From: Haloactinomyces albus
GTDB lineage: Bacteria; Actinomycetota; Actinomycetes; Mycobacteriales; Pseudonocardiaceae
DNA: 64,000 nt
NCBI RefSeq assembly: GCF_031458135.1
Contig: NZ_JAVDXW010000001.1
Span: 4,402,001 to 4,466,000, forward strand
Direction of reading: 5' to 3'
Made by a program: the position numbers and the translations under genes. The notes under the pieces were generated by a model. It was not told where the DNA came from, searched no databases, and was given only the letters and a program-made list of their open reading frames with translations. Positions 52,400 through 60,561 of the stretch are shown in pieces (positions within the stretch are counted from its first letter, which is position 1; every line of letters starts with the position of its first letter).

Positions 52400-52837
52400 A
52401 TGGGTGCCTCACCCCACTGGAGAGCCCGAATCGGACGTGCTGTTGCGGTGTGTGCGACCACGATGGCGATGGCCGTGGTGGGCTTGTTCGGGAGCGCCTC
52501 GGCGGCAAGCACTCCTCGCCCCCAGGCACAACCCGGCGCCTCCTCGGAATTCGCGGCGATGGCCGAGCCCTGCCCGGAGGGCTATCTGTGTGTCTGGGAA
52601 GGACCGGCCGGGCAGGGTAGCCGCGTCGACTTCTACTACTGCCAATTCGTCAACGTGCACGACTACGGCCTCACGGGCGTGGGCTCCTACATCAACAACC
52701 AAACCACAGGCACCGTATCCACCTTCCAAGGTCCCCCGGCTCCCGGCGAACCGTGGGTCAATCAATACACCTCCACCGCTTTCGACTTCAGCGACAGCAG
52801 TCACGGATACCGGACCTACGGCATCCAGGTCTGCTGA
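52400..52837 (+). CDS. Secreted peptidase-inhibitor family I36 protein
   Basis: 145 aa. ATG 52400 after AGGAGCAG. Signal peptide of about 35 residues (RARIGRAVAVCATTMAMAVV, ending GSASA). The mature domain has CPEGYLCVWEGPAGQGSRVD, FYYCQFVNVHDYGLTGVGSY and NNQTTG, which matches the I36 (streptomycete metalloproteinase inhibitor, SMPI-like) beta-gamma-crystallin fold with two disulphides. Extracellular; protects against proteases or inhibits its own. Confidence 0.86.
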   Translation: MGASPHWRARIGRAVAVCATTMAMAVVGLFGSASAASTPRPQAQPGASSEFAAMAEPCPEGYLCVWEGPAGQGSRVDFYYCQFVNVHDYGLTGVGSYINNQTTGTVSTFQGPPAPGEPWVNQYTSTAFDFSDSSHGYRTYGIQVC

Positions 52838-52938
52838 CCGCCGACCACGGTGTTCGGGAGCGGTTACGCCACCGTGCAAGACCCGGACACCGTGGCCCCA
52901 CTCGCCGATATCGATCACCCACACATCCCCACCCCCAC

Positions 52939-52973
52939 GGAGCGTCAGGCTGGCGCAGCCGGTCTGACGCTCC
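52939..52973 (+). terminator. Hairpin after the I36 gene
   Basis: GGAGCGTCAG (52939-52948) pairs with CTGACGCTCC (52964-52973) over a 15-base loop, about 100 bases past the stop codon. Confidence 0.6.
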
Positions 52974-53029
52974 GCAGTCGGTGACGTTCCGGGGCTTGTG
53001 CCGATGAGGAGGAGGCGCTATCTTCGTTC

Positions 53030-53070
53030 GTGACCTGGTGACCAAATTAGAAATCTGGTCACCAGGTCAC
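53030..53070. promoter_or_regulatory. 15-base-arm palindromic operator upstream of tetR-P450 unit
   Basis: GTGACCTGGTGACCA (53030-53044) and TGGTCACCAGGTCAC (53056-53070) are perfect inverted repeats around an AT-rich 11-base centre. Each arm also contains TGGTGACCA, itself nearly palindromic, so two dimers could bind. It lies 15 bases before the TetR start and overlaps the likely promoter, as expected of an autoregulatory TetR operator. Confidence 0.78.
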
Positions 53071-53085
53071 GAGGGGAGGAGTGCC

Positions 53086-53790
53086 GTGTCCGATCGGTCG
53101 CAGCCGCCCGGCAGTCGCGCCGAACGCATCCTCGATGCCGCCGGTGAGCTGCTGCTGCGCCTCGGCTACCACAAGGTCACCATCTCCGACATCGCCAGGC
53201 AGGCACGCATCGGCAAGGGCACGATCTACCTGCACTGGCGCACCAAGGACCTGCTGTTCCAGGCACTGATCGCGCGCGAGGCCATCGAGCTCACCGAGGA
53301 AGTCCTGACCGATCTGCGCCGTGACCACACGGTGGTACTGCCGCATCGCCTCATGCACACGATGTTTCTGTCCGTCGAGCGACGGCCGCTGATGAAAGCG
53401 CTGCTGACCCGGAACATGGAATTGCTCGGCAAGTTCGCCGACAGTCCGTTGGGCAAGCAGGATGCGATCGCCAACGCCGAGTTCTTCGCGATGATGACCC
53501 GGCACGGACTCTTGCGCACCGACGTCGCCCACCTCGACTACACCATGCAGGCGGCGATGACCGGCTTCTACATGCTCGACACCCTCACCCCCGAAGCCAC
53601 CGCGCTCGACGCGCACGCCAAAGCGGACGGCCTGGCCCACACCATCCGGAGCGCTTTCGAACCGGACGTTGATCCGGACCCCGATCTCCTGGCCACGGCG
53701 GCAGCAGAACTCGTTGCCGTGTTCGAGGACGTGATCACGTCCTTCGGCCAGTGGCTCTACACGCACGATCCGGCACCGCGATCCGGTTGA
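53086..53790 (+). CDS. TetR-family regulator next to P450
   Basis: 234 aa. GTG 53086 chosen: GAGGGGAGGAG precedes it, while the longer frame would start inside the operator. Helix-turn-helix RAERILDAAGELLLRLGYHK, ISDIARQARIGKGTIYLHWR. The ligand domain is helical (MHTMFLSVERRPLMKALLTR). Followed after 30 bases by a P450 on the same strand, presumably its target. Confidence 0.88.
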   Translation: MSDRSQPPGSRAERILDAAGELLLRLGYHKVTISDIARQARIGKGTIYLHWRTKDLLFQALIAREAIELTEEVLTDLRRDHTVVLPHRLMHTMFLSVERRPLMKALLTRNMELLGKFADSPLGKQDAIANAEFFAMMTRHGLLRTDVAHLDYTMQAAMTGFYMLDTLTPEATALDAHAKADGLAHTIRSAFEPDVDPDPDLLATAAAELVAVFEDVITSFGQWLYTHDPAPRSG

Positions 53791-53820
53791 CCGGTATCCC
53801 ACCACGAAAGGGGCGTCACC

Positions 53821-55017
53821 ATGACCGCCGCCACCGAGCAGTGGAATCTCGACCAGCGCCAGTTCTGGCTGTACGGCGAACACCCCGACGAGCCGGTCGG
53901 CTTCGACCCGGATACCGGGATGTGGAACGTCTACGGATATCCGGAAGCACTGCACATCCTCGGCAATCCGAAGACCTTCTCCTCCTACACCGGCCGCCTG
54001 GTACCGGAGGAGGACCGGTTTTCCGAGGGCAACCTGGTGCAGATGGATCCGCCGGAGCACAGCAAGCTCCGCAAACTCGTCAGCCACGCCTTCACTCCGA
54101 AGGTCGTGGCGAACCTGGAACCCCGGATCAGCGAGCTGACCCACGAACTGCTCGATGCGGCAGGTGACTCCGGCCGCATGGAACTCGTCGGCGACCTGGC
54201 CTACCCGTTACCGGTGATCGTCATCGCCGAGCTGCTCGGCGTGCCCAGCAGCGATCGACACCTGTTCAAGCAGTGGGTGGACGCGATGATGCAGCAGTCC
54301 CAGGAATTCTCGCTCAACGAGCCCGCCGAACAACAACAGCGGGACACGCAGTACGCCATGGAGCAGATGCAGCACCTGGCCGACTACATCGGCGAACATG
54401 CCGCCGAACGCCGCAGGCAACCTCGTGAGGACCTGCTGACCAAGCTTGTCGAGGCCGAAGTGGATGGTGAGCGGCTCAGCGACGCCGAGGTCGTCAACTT
54501 CGCCAACGTCCTGCTCATTGCCGGGCATATCACCACGACGATGCTGCTCGGCAATACCGTGCTGTGCCTGGACGCGCACCCGGACACGCGTGAGGCCGTG
54601 CATGCGGACCGCTCGAAGGTGCCCGCCGCGATCGAGGAGTCACTGCGGTTCCTCAGCCCGTTCGCCGTGCTCGGTCGGGTCACCAACCACGAAACCGAGA
54701 TCGGTGGCAGGACCGTACCGGTCGATCAGATGATGATGGTGTGGGTTGCAGCGGCCAATCGCGATACCAGGCAATTCACCGAACCGGACATCTTCGACAT
54801 CACCAGGGACCCGAACTCGCACATCGCTTTCGGCCGTGGCATCCACTTCTGCATCGGTGCCCCGCTGGCGCGATTGGAAGGTCGCGTGGCGATGAACATC
54901 CTGCTCGACCGTTTCCCGCAGTTGCACACCGATCCCGACCATGCTCCGCAGTTCCAACCCAGCCCGTACATGACCGGCGTGAACACGCTGCCGCTGGTGA
55001 TCGGCTCCGAGGGATGA
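53821..55017 (+). CDS. Cytochrome P450 (CYP107-like bacterial class I)
   Basis: 398 aa. Haem loop FGRGIHFCIGAPLARLEG (Cys344), ExxR in AAIEESLRFLSPFAVLG, PPEHSKLRKLVSHAF for the C-helix. The I-helix reads LLIAGHITTTMLLG, where the usual acid before Thr (AGxDT/ET) is replaced, a variant seen in part of the CYP107 group and linked to substrate-assisted proton delivery. No reductase or ferredoxin is adjacent; fprA at 29-30 kb could supply electrons. Substrate unknown. Confidence 0.88.
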   Translation: MTAATEQWNLDQRQFWLYGEHPDEPVGFDPDTGMWNVYGYPEALHILGNPKTFSSYTGRLVPEEDRFSEGNLVQMDPPEHSKLRKLVSHAFTPKVVANLEPRISELTHELLDAAGDSGRMELVGDLAYPLPVIVIAELLGVPSSDRHLFKQWVDAMMQQSQEFSLNEPAEQQQRDTQYAMEQMQHLADYIGEHAAERRRQPREDLLTKLVEAEVDGERLSDAEVVNFANVLLIAGHITTTMLLGNTVLCLDAHPDTREAVHADRSKVPAAIEESLRFLSPFAVLGRVTNHETEIGGRTVPVDQMMMVWVAAANRDTRQFTEPDIFDITRDPNSHIAFGRGIHFCIGAPLARLEGRVAMNILLDRFPQLHTDPDHAPQFQPSPYMTGVNTLPLVIGSEG

Positions 55018-55337
55018 CCACACAGGCCCCCGAAGGGTTGTGAACGAACCGTTGAGCAACGAGCTGATCAGAACGCAGCTCTCCCGCGATTGTCCCCGTG
55101 GGCACCGCCTGTTGTCGCAGTGTTGAAGACGAGTTGGTTGCGCCGACCACGCTCGCCCAATCGGGTGTGAATGATTATCGCCCGATCAGACGAATAAGCA
55201 CAGCCTGTAACGACAACCTTGATCAAGATCACCATATTGACGGTATCTTCTCGCCAATACGTGTGTAAGGCTGCTCGACGTTTGTGGCCGGACACGAGAG
55301 GTCACGACGAAGCGGTTCCGTGCGAATTGGAGCAGTC
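55018..55337. other. AT-richer upstream region of the acyl-CoA dehydrogenase
   Basis: 320 bases without a credible gene. The part from about 55165 to 55265 is much AT-richer than its surroundings and holds the perfect palindrome CTTGATCAAG (55218-55227) and ATCGGG/CCCGAT inverted half-sites (55160-55186). TTGACG at about 55238 could be a -35 element, but I see no convincing -10. Probably a regulated promoter. Confidence 0.4.
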
Positions 55338-56540
55338 ATGAGCCTCGCAGCCCAGGTGGATCCTTACTTGACGACCACGCATCTTGATCGCTTACGTGAA
55401 GAGGTTCGATACTTTGCGGAAACCGAGGTACGCCCGCTGATCCCCGATATGGAGGAGTCCCGCTCCGTCCAGCATGGACTGTCCCGCCGGATCGCGGAGC
55501 AAGGATGGCTCGGTGCGACAATCGGAACCGAGTACGGCGGGATGGGCATGGGACATCTGGCCAAGACCATCATCATCGAGGAACTCTCGCGGGTCAGCGG
55601 CGCCATGGGCGCCATGGTGCAGGCCTCTCAACTGGGTGTGGCGAAAATCGTCCACTTCGGCAACGAGAAGCAGAAACGGCAGTGGCTGCCCGCGATCAGC
55701 AACGGGCACTGCTTGCCGACCATCGCGGTGACCGAGGCCGAGTCCGGTGGCCATGTTCTCGGCATGGAGACATCAGCGAAGCGCGATGGGGATGATTACA
55801 TCCTCAATGGCCGCAAGGTGTTCGTCGGCAACAGCCATGTCGGTGACTTGCACGGGGTCGTGGTCCGCACCGGGCCGGGGTCCAAGGGCTTGTCGGCGTT
55901 TCTCGTGGAGGCGGATCGCCCCGGGTTCTCCCTCGGAGAGCATCAACCCGCGATGGGGCTGCACGGATTCAGCTTCGGTGAGCTCATCTTCAGCGATTGC
56001 CGCGTGCCCGCGGAAAACCTGCTCGGTGCCGAGGGCGATGGTCTGCCCGTCGCATACTCCTCCAGCATCTTGTACGGAAGGCCGAACCTGACTGCGGTCG
56101 CTCTGGGCATCCATCGGGCACTGGTGGAGGAGACCGCCGAATTCGTCAGCAAGCAGCACCGCTACGGCGATCCCCTGTCCGAGCTTCCCACGGTGAAACA
56201 GAAACTGGGCCAGATGCAGTCCCAACTGATGACCGCTCGACTGGCCGCCCATCACGCGGCGCACATGCTGGACCAGGGCTTGCCGTGTGATGCGGAACTG
56301 ATGAACGCCAAACTCGTCAATGTGGAATCCGCACTGGATTCGGCGCGCACCGCGATGGAGGTGCACGCCGCGTATGGGCTGGGTACCGACAGCCCGGTCG
56401 AACGATACCTCCGCGATGCGCACCATATCTTCGCTCCTGCAGGAACTTCCGATATCCAGCGATTGCGGTTGGCCGAGGAGGCACTGGGCACGTCGAAGGG
56501 ACAATGGTCCGAACGACTTGCCACCGAGCTTCGAAGCTGA
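55338..56540 (+). CDS. Acyl-CoA dehydrogenase
   Basis: 400 aa. FAD enzyme that makes a 2,3-enoyl-CoA. N-terminal helices, then LPTIAVTEAESGGHVLGMET (the flavin/substrate loop, normally TEPxxGSD, here TEAESGGH), DDYILNGRKVFVGNSHVGDL, FSFGELIFSDCRVPAENLLG, and the C-terminal HAAYGLGTDSPVERYLRDAH with IFAPAGTSDIQRLRLAEEAL. The TEAESGGH variant and HAAYG (usual GG-G replaced) suggest an unusual substrate. ATG 55338 with GGAG upstream. Confidence 0.9.
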   Translation: MSLAAQVDPYLTTTHLDRLREEVRYFAETEVRPLIPDMEESRSVQHGLSRRIAEQGWLGATIGTEYGGMGMGHLAKTIIIEELSRVSGAMGAMVQASQLGVAKIVHFGNEKQKRQWLPAISNGHCLPTIAVTEAESGGHVLGMETSAKRDGDDYILNGRKVFVGNSHVGDLHGVVVRTGPGSKGLSAFLVEADRPGFSLGEHQPAMGLHGFSFGELIFSDCRVPAENLLGAEGDGLPVAYSSSILYGRPNLTAVALGIHRALVEETAEFVSKQHRYGDPLSELPTVKQKLGQMQSQLMTARLAAHHAAHMLDQGLPCDAELMNAKLVNVESALDSARTAMEVHAAYGLGTDSPVERYLRDAHHIFAPAGTSDIQRLRLAEEALGTSKGQWSERLATELRS

Positions 56541-56668
56541 GTGCGTTCTCTTCGGACACACTGCTTGACGATGTCCCGAGCCTGCCGTGCCGCGTGGATC
56601 CATGCCGGACTCGCCGAGGCAAGTATCGAGCTTGCCGATGCGAGCAGCGCGCTTCCGTACTCGGTTTC

Positions 56669-56709
56669 GGCAGGCCTGGACCACCTACCGCCGGTATACC
56701 AGGCCTGCC
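56669..56709. terminator. Bidirectional terminator between acyl-CoA dehydrogenase and GAF gene
   Basis: GGCAGGCCTGG (56669-56679) pairs exactly with CCAGGCCTGCC (56699-56709) over a 19-base loop, between convergent genes. Confidence 0.7.
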
Positions 56710-56746
56710 GGACACTTGTACTCGACCACCGAACCACGTGGGGCGT

Positions 56747-57328
56747 TCAGGGCTGTGCGCGCACCTCGCGGCGGTGGATCAGATCCATCAGATCCGCTGC
56801 CATCTTCTTGATGGTCTCCAGGCCAGGACGGCCCCAGGGGCGTGTTTCGGTGGCGACGGCGCAGATCGTGCCCAGGGACGTCCCGGTGTGGTCGATCAGC
56901 GGGGCGCCCAGATAGGAGCGAATGCCGATTTCGTCGACCACCGGATTGCCCGCGAACCGCGGGTACTCGCAGACATCGTCCAGCACGAGCGGGAGGCGAC
57001 GAGCCACCACGTGGGGGCAGAAGCCGTGGTCTCGAGGCATATTCCTGCCTGGTTCCGCGGACGTGGCGGCCTGGGCTGCTTCCAGATCCACGCCGCTGCG
57101 AGCTCCGGACGGGGTGTGCAGGCCGGCGAAGTACTGTTGGCTGTCGGTGAAGAAGTTGACCATCGCATAGGGGGCACCCGCGGTTTCCGCGAGCGTGCGT
57201 GCGAACTCGTCGAACTCCTGCTCCGGATGTGTTCCGATCCCGAGCGCACGCAGGCGCGCCATGCGCTGCGTGGCTTCGTGGTCGGCGGGGGCGGTCAAGA
57301 GACGCTGGTCGGCGTGATCGTAGGCCAT
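56747..57328 (-). CDS. GAF-domain protein of the conservon operon
   Basis: 193 aa, a single GAF domain (APYAMVNFFTDSQQYFAGLH, GFCPHVVARRLPLVLDDVCE, FAGNPVVDEIGIRSYLGAPL, HTGTSLGTICAVATETRPWG). GAF domains bind small molecules or, in actinobacteria, sense redox. The motif CPHVV around Cys could hold a cofactor or be redox-active, which is speculative. Transcribed after cvnD with a 34-base gap. Typical conservons end in a P450; here a GAF protein takes that place. Confidence 0.85.
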   Translation of the reverse strand: MAYDHADQRLLTAPADHEATQRMARLRALGIGTHPEQEFDEFARTLAETAGAPYAMVNFFTDSQQYFAGLHTPSGARSGVDLEAAQAATSAEPGRNMPRDHGFCPHVVARRLPLVLDDVCEYPRFAGNPVVDEIGIRSYLGAPLIDHTGTSLGTICAVATETRPWGRPGLETIKKMAADLMDLIHRREVRAQP

Positions 57329-57362
57329 GTTCGATTCCTATCTGGTCGGTGTGGTCGGCGCT

Positions 57363-57947
57363 CTAGGCGGGGGAGGATGCCGACGCGGCGAGGACATGCT
57401 CGATCAGGGTAATAAGAACGCCTGTTGCGGAGCTGGTGTCGCGGGCATCACACAGCACGATCGGCACGTTCACGTTGAGGTCGAGGGCATCCCGCACCTC
57501 GTCGGGCTCGTAGTGGAAGGCACCGTCGAATTCGTTGACCGCGACGAGAAAGGTGATGCCGCGCTGTTCGAAGAACTCGACCGCGTCGAAGCAGTCCTGC
57601 AGGCGACGGGTGTCGGCGACGACGACCGCGCCGAGTGCACCTCTGGACAGCTCGTCCCACATGAACCAGAAACGGTCCTGGCCGGGTGTGCCGAACAGGT
57701 ACAGCACCAGGTTGTGGAGGCTGAAGGTGATGCGGCCGAAGTCCATGGCCACGGTGGTTGTGGCCTTGCTTTCCACACCTTCCAGGCTGTCCGTGCCGGA
57801 GCTGGCAGTGGTGAGGGACTCCTCGGTCGTCAGGGGCTCGATCTCACTCGTCGAACCGACGAACGTCGTTTTGCCTGCTCCGAAGCCGCCGGCGATGAGG
57901 AGCTTGAACTGAGTGGGGAATTCGTCAGAGCCGTTGGCGGAGACCAT
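57363..57947 (-). CDS. cvnD: Conservon CvnD: MglA-like/Ras-like GTPase
   Basis: 194 aa from ATG 57947, which overlaps cvnC by 23 bases. P-loop GGFGAGKTTFVGS, G3 region LYLFGTPGQDRFWFMWDELS (DxxG replaced by GTPGQ), G4 VAVNEFDGA and G5-like CDARD. The switch and effector pattern is the small prokaryotic GTPase type that pairs with roadblock proteins. GTP switch of the heterotrimeric-G-like conservon complex at the membrane. Confidence 0.9.
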   Translation of the reverse strand: MVSANGSDEFPTQFKLLIAGGFGAGKTTFVGSTSEIEPLTTEESLTTASSGTDSLEGVESKATTTVAMDFGRITFSLHNLVLYLFGTPGQDRFWFMWDELSRGALGAVVVADTRRLQDCFDAVEFFEQRGITFLVAVNEFDGAFHYEPDEVRDALDLNVNVPIVLCDARDTSSATGVLITLIEHVLAASASSPA

Positions 57948-58275
57948 CGAGCACTTTCTCCAGGAGTTCTGTGGAATGGGCGGTCGCACTGGGAGCTCTG
58001 GTGGTCACCGCTCCGGAGTCGATGAGATCGGACAACAGGACCTTGGTTACGGTCACGGGCTGCCGTAGATGCGCCGCGACCTCGGCGACCGAGGTGGGCG
58101 AGTGGCATAGCTGAAGAGCGTGGGCGTGTTCGAATCCCAGTCGTTCGGGGGCCACCTGACCCGTGGTGCGCACCATGGAGATGAGCTGGAGTGCTGTGGT
58201 GGGGTGGGTACGCCCGTTGGTCACGGTATACGGGCGCATCCACGCTCCGCTGCCCTTGTCGTCGGAAGCAGTCAT
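57925..58275 (-). CDS. cvnC: Conservon CvnC: DUF742 protein
   Basis: 116 aa from ATG 58275, overlapping cvnB by 4 bases. DUF742 pattern: WMRPYTVTNGRTHPTTALQL, TGQVAPERLGFEHAHALQLC, HSPTSVAEVAAHLRQPVTVT and KVLLSDLIDSGAVTTR, a winged-helix-like fold without DNA-binding evidence. Bridges the roadblock and GTPase parts in the current model. Confidence 0.92.
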   Translation of the reverse strand: MTASDDKGSGAWMRPYTVTNGRTHPTTALQLISMVRTTGQVAPERLGFEHAHALQLCHSPTSVAEVAAHLRQPVTVTKVLLSDLIDSGAVTTRAPSATAHSTELLEKVLDGLRQRL

Positions 58276-58709
58276 GCTCGGCCGCTCCCGGACCCGGGAG
58301 CGGCGATGTCGTGACGTGCGGGGGTGGCCAGGTAGGTGGGGACCTTCTTGCTGAGCTGGCCCATCTCGTAGCTCAGCACCCCTGCGTTGACATCGCGGTC
58401 GGCCAGGACGGCCAGGACGGTGCCTGCGCCTGCGGCCGTGACGAGCAGGATGACGTCGTCGAGTTCCGCATTGACCTGGCGGATGCCGTCTCCGCCACCG
58501 AAACTGCTTCCGACTCGTTGCGCGAGGGAGCACAGACTGCTGGCGAGGGCGGCCAGCCTGTCCGCGTCATCGGCGGTCAAGCCGTGGAAATACTTCGGCA
58601 TCCCGTCCGAGGACAGCAGCAAGGCGCTGCGCGTGTGGGGAACCGTTTCAACCAGGCGGCTGAGCAGCCAGGTCAGGTCCGACGACTGGTTCGGCGGCAG
58701 ATCGGCCAT
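58272..58709 (-). CDS. cvnB: Conservon CvnB: roadblock/LC7 protein
   Basis: 145 aa. Roadblock/LC7 fold: LTWLLSRLVETVPHTRSALL, LSSDGMPKYFHGLTADDADR, LAALASSLCSLAQRVGSSFG and VLAVLADRDVNAGVLSYEMG. By family the likely GTPase-activating partner (MglB-like) for CvnD. Starts 59 bases after cvnA. Confidence 0.92.
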   Translation of the reverse strand: MADLPPNQSSDLTWLLSRLVETVPHTRSALLLSSDGMPKYFHGLTADDADRLAALASSLCSLAQRVGSSFGGGDGIRQVNAELDDVILLVTAAGAGTVLAVLADRDVNAGVLSYEMGQLSKKVPTYLATPARHDIAAPGSGSGRA

Positions 58710-58768
58710 CGATGTACGCTCCTTGATGTTTGGTCCGGTAGTGTGATTCAGGCGGCTCGCTACCCGCC

Positions 58769-60217
58769 TTACTCATCACCTTCGTGGCCGAGTCCTTTCC
58801 GGAAAGTGGCCATCAATTGAGGATCGTGTCCGGGAATCGGGTTGGTGCCGGAGCGCTCGTGTAGCTCGGCTCGCATGTGTGAGGTCGTGCGGCGCCGTTT
58901 CGGCAGGGGTGGGCGGTCGTCCTCTCCTGCCGAAGGGGCGCTGATGGTGCCATTGAACGAGACCGACGGATCAGCCGGTGAAGCAGCCCGTGTGTGGGAA
59001 TTGCGGGGGAGCTCTCCGGATATCGTTGTCTCCGGCGTCGGTTGCGGTCCCCGGCGGGGAGTGCTCTGTGGTGTACCAGGTCCCGCTGTTGTCTCGTGGG
59101 CCAGCCTGTCCGTACTTGCCTGTGGCTGCTGCGATGTCGGCTGACCATGTGGTTCCTGAGGTGCCGACTGGCTGGTTTGGTGTGGTTCGTCCTCGTCCGA
59201 GGCATCACCGAGCAGGTTGTGGGGAAGTACCATGATAGCGTCGATACCACCGAAAATATTGGTCTGCAGGCGCACGCTGACGCCGTGCCGGTGGGCGAGT
59301 TCGCGGACCACCGAGAGCCCGATCCGTCCGTCTTCGAACAGTTCGCCGAGGTCGATCCGACCGGACTCACCGAGCAGGTGGTTGATCCGGTCCAGGTCTT
59401 CGACCGGTATGCCGAGTCCGCGGTCCTGCACTTCGATGGCCAGGCCGGCGGTGACGTTCTGGGCGCGCAGCATGACCGGGGCGTCCGGTGCGGAGAAACT
59501 GGTGGCGTTCTCCAGGAGTTCGGCGAGCAGATGAATGAATTCGGCCACGGCGTGGCCGCGCAGGGTGCCCTCGACCGGGTGGACGACTTTGACCCGCGCA
59601 TAATGCTCGATCTCGGCGACAGCCGAGCGCAGCACGGCATAGATACTCACCGGACTCGTCGACTGGCGCTGGGGCGGCTCGCCGCCCAGCACGGCGAGAT
59701 TCTCCGCCTGTCGACGGACCCGAGTGGCGAGGTGGTCCACACTGAACAGACCCTTGAGCAGATCCGGGTCCTCCACTTCGTGCTCCAACTCGTCCACCTT
59801 CACGATCGCCCGCTGGATCAGGGACTGCAGACGACCGGCAAGGTTGGCGAACACTTCTCGCTGCCTGCCGTAGGCGTCTCCGAATGTCGAGCGGGAAGGC
59901 GGATCGGCTGGTGTGGTGTGCGCAGCTTCCTCGTGCTGCTCACGAAGAGCGCCTACAGCGGCCTTGGCTCGGCCGACTGCGGCGAGGAGGACCACCGCAC
60001 ACCCGAGCATCCAGCCCGCGAGCACGGTGGTGACCATCCACGGAGAGCTGTTCACGGCCACGAGCGCTGCCGCGGCCGCCCCCAGCAGCGCCATGGCGAC
60101 CGTAGGAAGCACAGCGATCCGCAAGAGCCGGGATCGCAGAGCACCGACCACATCCGTGTTGTGCGGGGGGCTGCCGTTGCCTGCGGCTCCAGCGTGGGGT
60201 GAGAAGTGTTCAAACAT
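58769..60217 (-). CDS. cvnA: Conservon CvnA: membrane sensor-kinase-like ATPase
   Basis: 482 aa. Two close membrane spans at about 30-55 and 62-82 with almost no extracellular loop, a cytoplasmic helical dimerisation region (FANLAGRLQSLIQRAIVKVD) and a GHKL ATPase: ELLENATSFSAPDAPV (N box), VQDRGLGIPVEDLDRINHLL (G1) and RIGLSVVRELAHRHGVSVRL (G2). No phospho-acceptor His box of the standard kind. The Pro/Ser/Thr-rich tail from about 345 is disordered. Likely signals to CvnB-D rather than to a response regulator. Confidence 0.9.
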   Translation of the reverse strand: MFEHFSPHAGAAGNGSPPHNTDVVGALRSRLLRIAVLPTVAMALLGAAAAALVAVNSSPWMVTTVLAGWMLGCAVVLLAAVGRAKAAVGALREQHEEAAHTTPADPPSRSTFGDAYGRQREVFANLAGRLQSLIQRAIVKVDELEHEVEDPDLLKGLFSVDHLATRVRRQAENLAVLGGEPPQRQSTSPVSIYAVLRSAVAEIEHYARVKVVHPVEGTLRGHAVAEFIHLLAELLENATSFSAPDAPVMLRAQNVTAGLAIEVQDRGLGIPVEDLDRINHLLGESGRIDLGELFEDGRIGLSVVRELAHRHGVSVRLQTNIFGGIDAIMVLPHNLLGDASDEDEPHQTSQSAPQEPHGQPTSQQPQASTDRLAHETTAGPGTPQSTPRRGPQPTPETTISGELPRNSHTRAASPADPSVSFNGTISAPSAGEDDRPPLPKRRRTTSHMRAELHERSGTNPIPGHDPQLMATFRKGLGHEGDE

Positions 60218-60224
60218 CAGCGTC

Positions 60225-60273
60225 CTCGACGTGAGGTGATCTATAAAGAACAGGTGTCACGCTTCACGTCGAG
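60225..60273. promoter_or_regulatory. Inverted repeat in the cvnA leader
   Basis: CTCGACGTGA (60225-60234) and TCACGTCGAG (60264-60273) are perfect 10-base inverted repeats 8 bases upstream of the cvnA start. The 29-base spacer is AT-rich (ATCTATAAAGAA), so the arms could flank a -10 region as an operator, or fold in the leader mRNA next to the start codon. Confidence 0.55.
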
Positions 60274-60319
60274 AGAGGTGGAATCCGCCGACCGACATAT
60301 GCTCCACATCCTGTGATCC

Positions 60320-60361
60320 CAGCACAACCGACCATGCTCGTACCCCCCGTGGGTTGTGCTG
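60320..60361 (-). terminator. Hairpin downstream of desD
   Basis: CAGCACAACC (60320-60329) pairs perfectly with GGTTGTGCTG (60352-60361), loop 22 bases, in the 325-base gap between desD and cvnA (both minus strand). The likely terminator of the des operon. Confidence 0.6.
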
Positions 60362-60529
60362 AGGTCACCTTCTCGTACGTGATCTTGCCGTCGAAGATCA
60401 TACCGCAACGGTTTGCGAGTTTTCCGGCACCGTCGAAGCACCCTCCACGGCCGCGGGACCGACGACGGACCCTGCTGATGAGTTGACTCCGAAGTGTGTG
60501 GTGTGACCGCCCTCTCTTCATTGCTGGAA

Positions 60530-60561
60530 TATTCCACCAATGTTATTGGCGTATTCCACCA
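60530..60561. repeat. Direct repeat TATTCCACCA across the desD stop codon
   Basis: TATTCCACCA occurs at 60530-60539 and 60552-60561 (22-base period), with CCAAT/ATTGG mirrored between the copies and the palindrome GGAATATTCC overlapping the first. It spans the 3' end of desD. Short duplication or protein site; function not known. Confidence 0.45.

Noticed and set aside
52838-53029. Short frame after the I36 gene
   Set aside because: Composition and lack of Shine-Dalgarno suggest non-coding; the hairpin at 52939-52973 marks it as a terminator region.
60530-60561. Start of a repeat array at the desD end
   Set aside because: Only two copies of a 10-mer exist; no third unit is found on either side.
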